This document shows, piece after piece, positions 44,456 to 51,890 of a DNA stretch of 64,000 bases. Position numbers and translations under genes: made by a program. The notes under the pieces were generated by a model. The model made no database searches and was not told the origin of the DNA. It was given only the letters and a program-made list of their open reading frames with translations. Each line of letters begins with the position of its first letter. The stretch's first letter is position 1. The DNA is from Lewinellaceae bacterium SD302 (GTDB lineage: Bacteria > Bacteroidota > Bacteroidia > Chitinophagales > Saprospiraceae), in the NCBI GenBank assembly GCA_002591745.1, contig PDLQ01000009.1, forward strand, positions 1 to 64,000, given 5' to 3'.

Positions 44456-47400
44456 TTATCGTTTCACGAAACGGGTAGCGGCGATCCGCTGACCTTGCAA
44501 GCTTATAATCTCCAGCACATAGGGAGCGGCCGGTAACTGAGAAATATCGATTTGTGCTTTGGTCGCTAAATCTCCAATGGCTTCTACCCGGCCCGATTGA
44601 AGGCTGCGGCCCAATTGATCAGTGATGCGGTATTCGTAAGCTCCCCGTGACCAGTCCTGTAGCAAAAACTGAAGTTCGCTACCCACGGGATTCGGATAAA
44701 CAACGAGTCCCGAATTAGCGGAGGCCCGTTGATCTTTCGTTCCGGTATCCAGTAAAACCGTTACCTCCTTGATCGTCGCTGCGTCACAAATTTTTGAGGA
44801 TGTGGCATCAAGTCGCACTTGGAAAGTTCCTTCGTCGGGATAATCCACCGTAAAGCTTTCTCCCGTGCCGACGGCCCCATTCGTTTCTATCCAGTCAAAG
44901 GTTTCCAGCAAATCGCTGCCATTTTTGGTCCAGGTGACGGAAGTACCCGGCGAGATGGTATCCGGTCCGACAATCTGTAAAAATAAACTGAGCACATTGA
45001 TCGTAACCTCCTCCTGGAGAAAGACGGTATCGCCCTGGTAACTGGCCACCAGAGTCGTTTGGTAAGTACCGGTTGCCGGATAAGTATGGAAATGCGGCCC
45101 TTCACCAGTGGCGGTAAAGCCGTCGCCGAAATCCCAGGCATAGTCGTAAATACCCAAGCCAAAACCGGGCTTGAAGATGATGGTGGAAGGGCAAAACATT
45201 TCGGGCTCAGCCACCAGTTCAACGAAGGAGATGTCATTGACGCATTGCCAGGAAATGTCAAAACCGGGTGCCTCGCCGAATCCGCTAGTGGTGAATTCCA
45301 GGAACATGCGGTTGCTCGTTGACTCTACCTCATCCCCGGCTTCCAGATCGGTGGTCGAATATTCTCCGATCAATGGTGCTGTATTATCCGGCCCATCGTA
45401 GACCCGCAAGAAATCACAGCAGGTACCCAGGTCAAAGTCGTTGACGATCAGCTTTAGTGGCCCCTCATTCGCCGAACTGATAACGATACTCGAATTGACG
45501 TTATTCGGGTAATTTTCCGGATAGTTAGTACTCAAGATTCTGCCGCCGCAGCCGGCAATACTCTGGTCTTCATCATCTTCAAAAACCAAGACCATACATG
45601 CATCACCGCTGAAATCAATGAGGACGAATGCTTCGAAGGTCAGGGTGTTACAGCCGAGTTCGTTACATGCGGTCAGTGTTACATCGTAATTGCCATCGGT
45701 TTCGTAAACGTGGGTCGGGTTTTGTTCAGTTGAGGTTCCTCCGTCGCCGAATTCCCAACTCCAGCTCGTTGGGCCTTGGGTAGACCGGTCCAGAAAGTTG
45801 ACCACTCCGTCACAACTCACCGTACTCTCCGCGTCGATAATAATGGCCGGAGGAGCAATGGCCGTATTGGCACACTGCCAGTCAATTTCGAATCCAGGCC
45901 TCGAGACCGAACCATCCGAGGTGAACCGCAAAAACATGGTCGGGCCGGTACTCAGGATCAGTTCACCGGGCAGCAGATCCGTTCCATTCCACTCACCGAT
46001 CAAAGGGGCGCTATCGTCCGCTCCATCGTAGACGCGCAGGAAGTCACAACAGCCTTCCAATTCAAAACTCTGTACTGTCAGTAAGATCGGCCCACCGTCG
46101 TCTCCGGTGATCTGAATGTCGGAAGAAACTCCGTTCGGATAGTTTTCCGGGAAGTTGGTACTAAAAATGGCACCGCCACAGCCGCTGATGTTCTGACTTT
46201 CTCCGTCTTCAAAAACGACGACTTCACAGGCCAGCCCCGTCAAGTCAACGGTAACGGCTGCGGGAAACACTTCGGTATTGCAGCCCAGATCATTACAAGC
46301 AGTGAGGCTCACGTTGAAAGTGCCGTTATCGGTGTAAGTATGCGTCGGGTTTTGCTCGGTCGACGTGTTACCATCGCCGAAATCCCACTCCCAGCTACTT
46401 GGCCCCTGGGTAGAAAGATCGGTAAAGTTGACCACCCCGTCGCAGCTTACGTCCACGTCCGATTCGTAAATGACCGTCGGTGGTGCAATGGCCGTATTAG
46501 CGCACTGCCAATCGATCTCGAAACCAGGTCTCGAAACCGAACCATCCGAGGTAAAACGCAAAAACATTACCGGACCGGTGCTCTGGATAAGGTCATTTGG
46601 CAAAAGGTCCGTTCCGTTCCACTCTCCGATCAGTGGGGCAGAAGCGTCCGGCCCGTCGTAGGCGCGTAAGAAATCACAGCAACCTTCCAACTCGAATTCC
46701 AGAACGGTCAGTAATACCGGTCCCCCGTCATCGGCGGTAATCTGAATGCTGGAGTTAACGCTATTCGGATAATTTCCCGGAAAATCAGTACTGATGATCG
46801 AACCTCCACAACCGCTGATGGCCAAGTCTTCACCATCTTCAAACATGGTCACTTCACAGGCAAGACCACTCAGGTCTACAAGGATAAACTCAGAGAAGGT
46901 TTCCGTGTTGCAGCCAAGATCATTACAGGCGGTCAGGCTGACATCGAAGGTGCCGTTGTCCACGTAGGTATGCGTTGGGTTTTGCTCGGTTGAGGTGTTG
47001 CCATCGCCAAAATCCCAGGTCCAGCTGGTCGGCCCCTGGGTAGATAGATCCATAAAGTTAACTAGCCCGTCGCAGGTGATGTCAACGTCCGAACCGGCGA
47101 TAACGGCAGGAGGCGCAACGGACGTATTGGCGCACTGCCAATCGATGATAAAGCCAGGACGGGTAACTGATCCATCCGAAGTAAAACGTAAAAACATCAC
47201 CGGCCCGGTACTCTGGATCAGGTCGTTGGGCAGCAGGTCCGTACCGTTCCATTCGCCAATCAGAGTAGCCGTAGCGTCCTCCCCGTCGTAAACCCTTAAA
47301 AAGTCGCAGCAGCCTTCCAGTTCGAATTCCTGAATGGTAAGCAATACCGGCCCGCCATCATCGGCGGTAATCTGAATGCTGGAAGAAACACTGTTCGGGT

Positions 47401-47581
47401 AATTGGCCGGATGGTCAGTGCTCAGCAATGTGCCTTCGCAACCGGAAATCTGTTGGTCTTCTCCGTTCAAAAAGACGGTTTCCATCAACACTTTTTCCGG
47501 TGTCGGGCAATTGTTGCCGACTAGCAGACTGGTAGAGAAAAATAGAGTAGCAATGAAAACGAATGTAGTAGATATGCGCAT
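44456..47581 (-). CDS. Secreted protein of four CUB-PKD repeats with T9SS sorting domain
   Basis: The 1041-residue protein has a signal peptide (1-22) and four tandem CUB-like domains. Each carries ISGCxGxxxSTxxPxNYPN, FELEGCCDFLRVYDG-like and PGFxIDWQC segments, and each is followed by a PKD domain (WxWDFGDGNTSTEQNPTHTY). A last PKD and Ig-like module and a type A sorting domain (VVYPNPVGSELQFL to TRFVKR) follow. No catalytic domain is present. The CUB and PKD modules resemble those at the C-termini of the two adjacent M4 peptidases, which suggests module exchange. A role in binding glycans, proteins or surfaces is likely but unproven. The repeat units are very similar at DNA level. Confidence 0.9.
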   Translation of the reverse strand: MRISTTFVFIATLFFSTSLLVGNNCPTPEKVLMETVFLNGEDQQISGCEGTLLSTDHPANYPNSVSSSIQITADDGGPVLLTIQEFELEGCCDFLRVYDGEDATATLIGEWNGTDLLPNDLIQSTGPVMFLRFTSDGSVTRPGFIIDWQCANTSVAPPAVIAGSDVDITCDGLVNFMDLSTQGPTSWTWDFGDGNTSTEQNPTHTYVDNGTFDVSLTACNDLGCNTETFSEFILVDLSGLACEVTMFEDGEDLAISGCGGSIISTDFPGNYPNSVNSSIQITADDGGPVLLTVLEFELEGCCDFLRAYDGPDASAPLIGEWNGTDLLPNDLIQSTGPVMFLRFTSDGSVSRPGFEIDWQCANTAIAPPTVIYESDVDVSCDGVVNFTDLSTQGPSSWEWDFGDGNTSTEQNPTHTYTDNGTFNVSLTACNDLGCNTEVFPAAVTVDLTGLACEVVVFEDGESQNISGCGGAIFSTNFPENYPNGVSSDIQITGDDGGPILLTVQSFELEGCCDFLRVYDGADDSAPLIGEWNGTDLLPGELILSTGPTMFLRFTSDGSVSRPGFEIDWQCANTAIAPPAIIIDAESTVSCDGVVNFLDRSTQGPTSWSWEFGDGGTSTEQNPTHVYETDGNYDVTLTACNELGCNTLTFEAFVLIDFSGDACMVLVFEDDEDQSIAGCGGRILSTNYPENYPNNVNSSIVISSANEGPLKLIVNDFDLGTCCDFLRVYDGPDNTAPLIGEYSTTDLEAGDEVESTSNRMFLEFTTSGFGEAPGFDISWQCVNDISFVELVAEPEMFCPSTIIFKPGFGLGIYDYAWDFGDGFTATGEGPHFHTYPATGTYQTTLVASYQGDTVFLQEEVTINVLSLFLQIVGPDTISPGTSVTWTKNGSDLLETFDWIETNGAVGTGESFTVDYPDEGTFQVRLDATSSKICDAATIKEVTVLLDTGTKDQRASANSGLVVYPNPVGSELQFLLQDWSRGAYEYRITDQLGRSLQSGRVEAIGDLATKAQIDISQLPAAPYVLEIISLQGQRIAATRFVKR

Positions 47582-47654
47582 CGGCCGTGGAGTTCAGGTT
47601 CTTAAACAGAGCCTAAAGATACAAAGCATCGTTCGTTCATCTAAAAACGAGAAA

Positions 47655-47700
47655 TGCCTTCAGTTTTACCAGGCAGCAAGCGCCGGTAAAACTGAAGGCA
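47655..47700 (-). terminator. Long hairpin terminator after ilvE
   Basis: A perfect 16-bp stem (TGCCTTCAGTTTTACC / GGTAAAACTGAAGGCA) encloses a 14-nt loop. On the minus strand a T-rich stretch follows. It lies between the ilvE stop (47830) and the start of the CUB/PKD gene (47581). Confidence 0.8.
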
Positions 47701-47712
47701 TGATTCACTAAC

Positions 47713-47730
47713 TGTGCTACTTTGAAGCCA
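47713..47730 (+). repeat. TGCTACTTTG box downstream of ilvE
   Basis: It reads TGTGCTACTTTGAAGCCA on the plus strand, next to the terminator. No plus-strand gene follows, so a promoter role is unlikely here. Confidence 0.55.
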
Positions 47731-47829
47731 GAACACATTTTAAAGTCCGTATTCAACATTTATCGTTTGCCACCCTCATCCGCTAAATACGCGTGCACAT
47801 CTCGTGGCCAAAATATTGAATGTCAGATC

Positions 47830-48906
47830 TTATGCCGTCACTTCAGCGCTCACCGCCGGTACCATCCACCCGTGTGGATCTGCCGCCTTACCGCTACGCA
47901 AGGCATTAAGGTGAGCCTTCAGCATATTACCGATCTTGCGATCTGCTACCGGGGGCAGCACCATGGATTTGTCACCGTACTGAAGTTTGGCCACGTGGGA
48001 GACGACCGCAGCAGTGCCGGCCCCGAATATTTCTTTGAGTTCCCCTTTGTCATAAGCCTCAGCAACCTCGTCGATAGTGATGGTACGACTAGTAGCTTTG
48101 ATGCCTTTGTCTTTAAGGATCGTGAGGAAGCAATCGCGGGTAATCCCCTTCAGGATAGCGCCGTCGGTTTGGGGGGTGATCACCTCGTCGCCGATGACGA
48201 AGAAAATATTCATGGTGCCCACTTCGTTGACCTCCATCATATCCTTTCCGCCCATCCACATTACCTGGTCGAAACCCTTCTGCTGGGCTTCGTAGGCCGG
48301 GCGTAGGGAGCCGGCGTAGTTTCCGGCGGCTTTAGCTTCTCCGGTACCACCCGGCACGGCGCGTACGTAATTTTGCTCCACCAGCAAGCTAACCGGCTCT
48401 GCGTAATAAGGGCCGACGGGGCCGGTGAAGATGCAAAAACGATAGGTCTGGCTGGGGCGTACGCCGATAAATTCGTCGGTGGCGTACATGTAGGGGCGGA
48501 TGTAAAGCGCCCAGCCTTCGGCGGGTGGAATCCAGCCGGCGTCCATGGCCACCAACTCATTGACGGCTCGCAGGAAACGTTCTTCCGGAAAGGCCGGCAT
48601 CATCATCCGCTCGGCGCTGCGGTTGAGACGTTGGGCGTGTTGTTCGGGGCGCATCAGCAGTGGCGTTCCATCCTGGTGCTTGCTGGCCTTCATACCCTCG
48701 AAAATAGCCTGGCCGTAATGAAGGACCATACTGGCCGGGTGCATGGTGAAATGGCCGAAAGGTTCGATACGGTCGTTCTTCCATTCCCCGTCACTATATT
48801 CACTTACGAACATGTGGTCGCTGAAAGTCCGGCCAAAGGGAAGGTTATCGAAGTCGATGCTGTCCAAACGGCTTTGCTGTACGCGGGTAACAGAAATAGA
48901 ACTCAT
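47830..48906 (-). CDS. ilvE: Branched-chain amino acid aminotransferase
   Basis: The 358-residue fold-type IV PLP enzyme has the PLP lysine Lys192 in GGTGEAKAAGNYAGS. Other conserved parts are GQAIFEGMKA, LYIRPYMYATDEFIGV, VNEVGTMNIFFV and FGAGTAAVVSHV. These identify the type II branched-chain aminotransferase. It catalyses the last step of leucine, isoleucine and valine synthesis, or the first of their breakdown. The gene stands alone with its own terminator, and a TGCTACTTTG box lies about 100 bp upstream. Confidence 0.96.
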   Translation of the reverse strand: MSSISVTRVQQSRLDSIDFDNLPFGRTFSDHMFVSEYSDGEWKNDRIEPFGHFTMHPASMVLHYGQAIFEGMKASKHQDGTPLLMRPEQHAQRLNRSAERMMMPAFPEERFLRAVNELVAMDAGWIPPAEGWALYIRPYMYATDEFIGVRPSQTYRFCIFTGPVGPYYAEPVSLLVEQNYVRAVPGGTGEAKAAGNYAGSLRPAYEAQQKGFDQVMWMGGKDMMEVNEVGTMNIFFVIGDEVITPQTDGAILKGITRDCFLTILKDKGIKATSRTITIDEVAEAYDKGELKEIFGAGTAAVVSHVAKLQYGDKSMVLPPVADRKIGNMLKAHLNALRSGKAADPHGWMVPAVSAEVTA

Positions 48907-49002
48907 GGATCTAGAATTTATGATTTAAAATTTATGATTTAGAACTTGCCCGACACGGCGTCTACGCAAAAGCAATAATCTACGAGCGCAATATGGTCTT
49001 TA

Positions 49003-49020
49003 TGGCTTCAAAGTAGCAAA
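49003..49020 (-). repeat. TGCTACTTTG box upstream of ilvE
   Basis: On the minus strand it reads TTTGCTACTTTGAAGCCA, directly preceded by another TACTTTG. A TTTG lies 22 bp before the first TACTTTG. It is a plausible ilvE promoter. The rest of the 48907-49223 gap holds a 14-bp AT-rich direct repeat (48915-48945) and nothing else seen. Confidence 0.6.
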
Positions 49021-49203
49021 GTATAACGGCCAGACTGCCCCCTTGCAAAGATACGTCATTGTCAGAACTTGCGAATAAATTTTGGTGCCAGAAGACTTAT
49101 CCGACGATTGTTTTGAGGGGCCGTACCATACGGCCGTATCTTCGGAATTATTAATGGCTTGAAAAATATATCGAATTTCGAAACTTCCTTGATTTCAAAA
49201 CTG

Positions 49204-49211
49204 TATTTTTG
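49204..49211 (+). promoter_or_regulatory. -7 promoter element (TATTTTTG) of tRNA-Arg
   Basis: TATTTTTG matches TAnnTTTG and ends 12 bp before the first base of the tRNA, which fits initiation just upstream of the mature 5' end. Confidence 0.55.
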
Positions 49212-49223
49212 CCGAAAGGTTTT

Positions 49224-49299
49224 GGTCCAGTAGCTCAGGGGATAGAGCATCTGCCTTCTAAGCAGACGGTCCTAGGTTCGATTCCTAGCTGGATCACCA
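49224..49299 (+). tRNA. tRNA-Arg (anticodon TCT)
   Basis: The 76-nt sequence folds as a full cloverleaf. The acceptor is GGTCCAG/CTGGATC (one G-U), the D-arm is GCTC/GAGC, and the anticodon stem TCTGC/GCAGA holds loop CTTCTAA, giving anticodon TCT (codon AGA). The T-arm is CTAGG-TTCGATT-CCTAG. The CCA end is encoded. A perfect terminator hairpin follows within 6 bases. The 3' half is the probable insertion site of an old integrative element, since an integrase remnant and a second copy of the 3' end lie downstream. Confidence 0.97.
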
Positions 49300-49345
49300 A
49301 GCAAAAGCCCCGATTTTTCTGCGAAAAATCGGGGCTTGCTCGTTT
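49281..49345 (+). repeat. Left attachment-site-like repeat: tRNA 3' end plus terminator
   Basis: From the T-loop through CCTAGCTGGATCAC and the terminator stem to TTGCTCGTTTTAC, this stretch is repeated in degenerate form at 51321-51387. It is the presumed attL side. Confidence 0.65.
49305..49337 (+). terminator. Terminator of tRNA-Arg
   Basis: A perfect 15-bp stem, AAGCCCCGATTTTTC with its complement, encloses a 3-nt TGC loop. Confidence 0.85.
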
Positions 49346-49362
49346 TACCAGATTTTGCGCAC

Positions 49363-49503
49363 TTTAGTATAAGGCCAGTGATACACAACGTAGCAAGAGA
49401 AGACGGTACCAAGTTGATCCGGATATACATCTACCACAACGGCAAAAAGCGATACCCAGGCACCGGGCATCACGTTTTATCATCGGACTGGGAGCACTGT
49501 TAA
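49363..49503 (+). pseudogene. Remnant: N-terminal arm-binding domain of a tyrosine integrase
   Basis: The 46 codons before a TAA read FSIRPVIHNVAREDG, then LIRIYIYHNGKKRYPGTG and LSSDWEH. This is the N-terminal arm DNA-binding pattern of Bacteroidota tyrosine recombinases (beta-strands, HNGKK-type turn, DW). There is no start codon in a sensible place, no core-binding domain and no catalytic domain. It lies 64 bp after the tRNA-Arg CCA, the standard position for an integrase next to its attachment site. The sequence that follows belongs to an unrelated gene on the other strand. Confidence 0.65.
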
Positions 49504-49511
49504 TAAACATC

Positions 49512-50969
49512 TTATTGAACAACAAATGTAGCCGTCTTTCTTTCTTCACCAATTTGCAACTCAATAAGATAAGTTCCCGGGTTCAAAGAGCTGATATCAA
49601 TTGGTAAAATTTGTTGCCCCCTTGCGATCAACTCGCTTTGCTGCCGTAGCAGAGCACCATTTAAGTTGTACACTTTTATGGTAGCCTCACCCATTTCTAC
49701 TGCGTTGTACGGTATGAAAAGGGTTGAGGATGTGGAAGGGTTTGGATAGGGTAAGAATTCAAGGTCGCATGCAGTATTTAATTCAGCTGTTGTAGAAAAG
49801 CTCCCATCATTGATGTACAGTTTTGCAATTCGCTGATGTATATCCCATCTCTCCCCCGCAATGAGGACATCTTGGTGACCATCGCCGTTGACATCCGAAA
49901 AGACGATAGAACTATACCAAACCCTGTCGAAAGGCATCCCCGTCATCTCGGTGAAATTGCCCGAACCGTCGTTGGTGTACAGTTTCGCAACACTCCCCGT
50001 AATGAGGACATCCTCGTAGCAATCGCCGTTGATATCCGAAAAGGCGATGGAACCACTACTAATCCCTTCGAAAGGCGTGACCGTTCTTCTGGTAAAATTA
50101 CGCGCCCCGCCGTTGGTGTATAGTTTTGAGATTTGCACATATTCATCGTTCCTCCCAGTAATAAGAACGTCCTCGTGACCATTTCCGTCGACATCCGAAA
50201 AGGCGATGGAACTAAACTTGACCCCTTCGAAAGGCGCGCCCGTCACTTCGGTGAAATTACCCCAACCGTCGTTGGTGTATAGTTTTGCAATTCCCTCCGA
50301 TACCGTATTCAGCCCCGTAATTAGGACATCTTGGAAACCATCGCTATTAACATCCGAAAAGGCGATAGAACCTTTTCTAACCCCTTCGAAAGGCGTGTCT
50401 GTCATTTCAGTAAAATTGCCCGAACCGTCGTTAGTGTACAGTTTCGCAATTTCATCTTGTACATTGTTCCTCCCCGTAATGAGGACATCTTGGTAACCAT
50501 CCCCGTTCACATCCGAAAAGGCGATGGAACTCGTCGCAACCCCTTCGAAAGGCGTGTCCGTCATTTCAGTAAAATTGCCCGAACCGTCGTTGGTATACAG
50601 TTTTGCAATTCGCTCATTTCCATGGTTCTCCCCCGTAATGAGGACATCCTCATAACTATCCCCGTTGACATCCGAAAAGGCGATGGAACTAACCCAAACC
50701 CCTTCGAAAGGCGTGTCCGTCATTTCAGTAAAATTGCCCGAACCGTCGTTGGTGTACAGTTTTGCAATTGGCTCAACTTCAAGTTCAAGTACATCTACAA
50801 TGCTATTCCCTGTAATGAGAACATCCTCGTGACCATCGCCGTTGACATCCGAAAAGGCGATGGAACCTCTACTAACCCCTTTGAAAGGCGTGCCCGTCAT
50901 TTCAGTAAAGGTTTGTGCAGCAAGGATTTGTGTTGACAAAAGAAACAAGATTAGTAATTGCGCTTTCAT
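49512..50969 (-). CDS. FG-GAP/VCBS repeat protein with T9SS sorting domain
   Basis: The 485-residue protein has a signal peptide (1-18, ending LAAQ) and seven tandem repeats of about 53 residues. Each has the Ca-binding FG-GAP-like core SIAFSDVNGDGHEDVLITG and a KLYTNDGSGNFTEMT strand. A type A sorting domain follows (FLPYPNPSTSSTLFI to ERKTATFVVQ). It is expected to fold as a beta-propeller displayed on the surface. The gene lies between a degenerate integrase and a duplicated tRNA 3' end, so it is probably cargo of an old island. It looks more AT-rich than its neighbours. Confidence 0.88.
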   Translation of the reverse strand: MKAQLLILFLLSTQILAAQTFTEMTGTPFKGVSRGSIAFSDVNGDGHEDVLITGNSIVDVLELEVEPIAKLYTNDGSGNFTEMTDTPFEGVWVSSIAFSDVNGDSYEDVLITGENHGNERIAKLYTNDGSGNFTEMTDTPFEGVATSSIAFSDVNGDGYQDVLITGRNNVQDEIAKLYTNDGSGNFTEMTDTPFEGVRKGSIAFSDVNSDGFQDVLITGLNTVSEGIAKLYTNDGWGNFTEVTGAPFEGVKFSSIAFSDVDGNGHEDVLITGRNDEYVQISKLYTNGGARNFTRRTVTPFEGISSGSIAFSDINGDCYEDVLITGSVAKLYTNDGSGNFTEMTGMPFDRVWYSSIVFSDVNGDGHQDVLIAGERWDIHQRIAKLYINDGSFSTTAELNTACDLEFLPYPNPSTSSTLFIPYNAVEMGEATIKVYNLNGALLRQQSELIARGQQILPIDISSLNPGTYLIELQIGEERKTATFVVQ

Positions 50970-51320
50970 TTTTTGAATAAATTATTTTTTGGGTTGCCGC
51001 TAACTTTCTTTACACACAACCTTAATATCTCACAACTGTATATCAAAAATTAATATCGGAGTAATTATGCACTTTACCGAAATGTGAACAATACGCTAGA
51101 AACCATATAAGAAAAGACAGCGATTAGAGAAGTCGAGCAGTTCCCGGCGATTGTTTCGGCAACCTAAGATAGCGGATAAAGTAAATAAGTGCAAATATTC
51201 GCACTAGAAATATGATCTTCTCACGCGGCTCCTAAGGCTACTGATTAATGTGTGATTTTCAAATTTTTCTTCACACAATCATTGCACGCCTTTGTTAATC
51301 AATGACTTACAACGGATTTT

Positions 51321-51387
51321 TCAATCCTAGCTGAATCACAATGAAAAAGCCCCGATTCCTCTGCGAAGAATCGGGGCTTGCTTGTTT
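51321..51387 (+). repeat. Right attachment-site-like repeat: degraded tRNA-Arg 3' end plus terminator
   Basis: TCAATCCTAGCTGAATCACA followed by AAAGCCCCGATTC, a loop and GAATCGGGGCTTGCTTG aligns with 49281-49345 at roughly 85 percent by eye. The 5' half of the tRNA is absent. The hairpin here also serves as terminator of the DUF2147 gene. The rest of the 50970-51403 gap is AT-rich with no gene seen. Confidence 0.65.
51347..51379 (-). terminator. Hairpin terminator after the DUF2147 gene
   Basis: AAGCCCCGATTC and GAATCGGGGCTT form a 12-bp stem with a 9-nt loop. On the minus strand a run of T follows (TTTTTCATTG). Confidence 0.8.
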
Positions 51388-51403
51388 ACTACGGCCGGAG
51401 CAC

Positions 51404-51838
51404 TTATTCTGCCCGCTGCCACTCTTGCGTCCGGTACAAACCCGTCCAGTGCTTACCGCGTACGAAAAGGACATCGGGGTTGTCGTCTTCGTACCATACA
51501 CTCAGTTTGTACTCTGCCCCTTTTTGTGGATCCATGATGCTGCCGCCGGCCCAGTGATCATCTTTTGCTTTCAAATCTTTGATGATAACCAAACCGAGCA
51601 TAGGGGCGTTTTTTTGCTTACCGCTGCACTTTTCGCAAACTGCATCATCGTTACCGGTCAGTATTTCGGCGATGTGCCCCGTAAACTCACCGTTTGCGCC
51701 CTTGATCTCAATGACGCTTTTGGCTTCCCCGGTCTCATCATCAATGGTTTTCCAGCGGCCCGCCGGACTGTCCAGGGATTGGGCGTTGAGGCCGAAACCC
51801 ATCAAGGTGATTACGGTCAGGAGAATGAAGTTCTTCAT
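51404..51838 (-). CDS. DUF2147 family exported protein
   Basis: The 144-residue protein has a signal peptide (1-19, ending LNAQ) and the DUF2147 pattern: SPAGRWKTIDDETGEAKSVI, EFTGHIAEIL, CEKCSGKQKNAPMLGLVIIK, WAGGSIMDPQKGAEYKLSVW and LFVRGKHWTGLYRTQEW. The family is a periplasmic beta-barrel-like fold of unknown function. It lies just outside the degraded attachment site and uses its hairpin as terminator. Confidence 0.9.
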   Translation of the reverse strand: MKNFILLTVITLMGFGLNAQSLDSPAGRWKTIDDETGEAKSVIEIKGANGEFTGHIAEILTGNDDAVCEKCSGKQKNAPMLGLVIIKDLKAKDDHWAGGSIMDPQKGAEYKLSVWYEDDNPDVLFVRGKHWTGLYRTQEWQRAE

Positions 51839-51890
51839 TGGTTACATTTTGTGGTACGCTCTATTAAACGTTCCTGAATGAGATTTCCTT

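Noticed and set aside
49790-50930. Regularly spaced repeats as a CRISPR array
   Set aside because: The repeats are in frame and encode FG-GAP units with a signal peptide and a sorting domain. Repeat and spacer sizes do not fit a CRISPR.
51321-51340. Second tRNA-Arg gene
   Set aside because: Only the 3' part of the tRNA is present and its stems are mutated. The D-arm and anticodon arm are missing.
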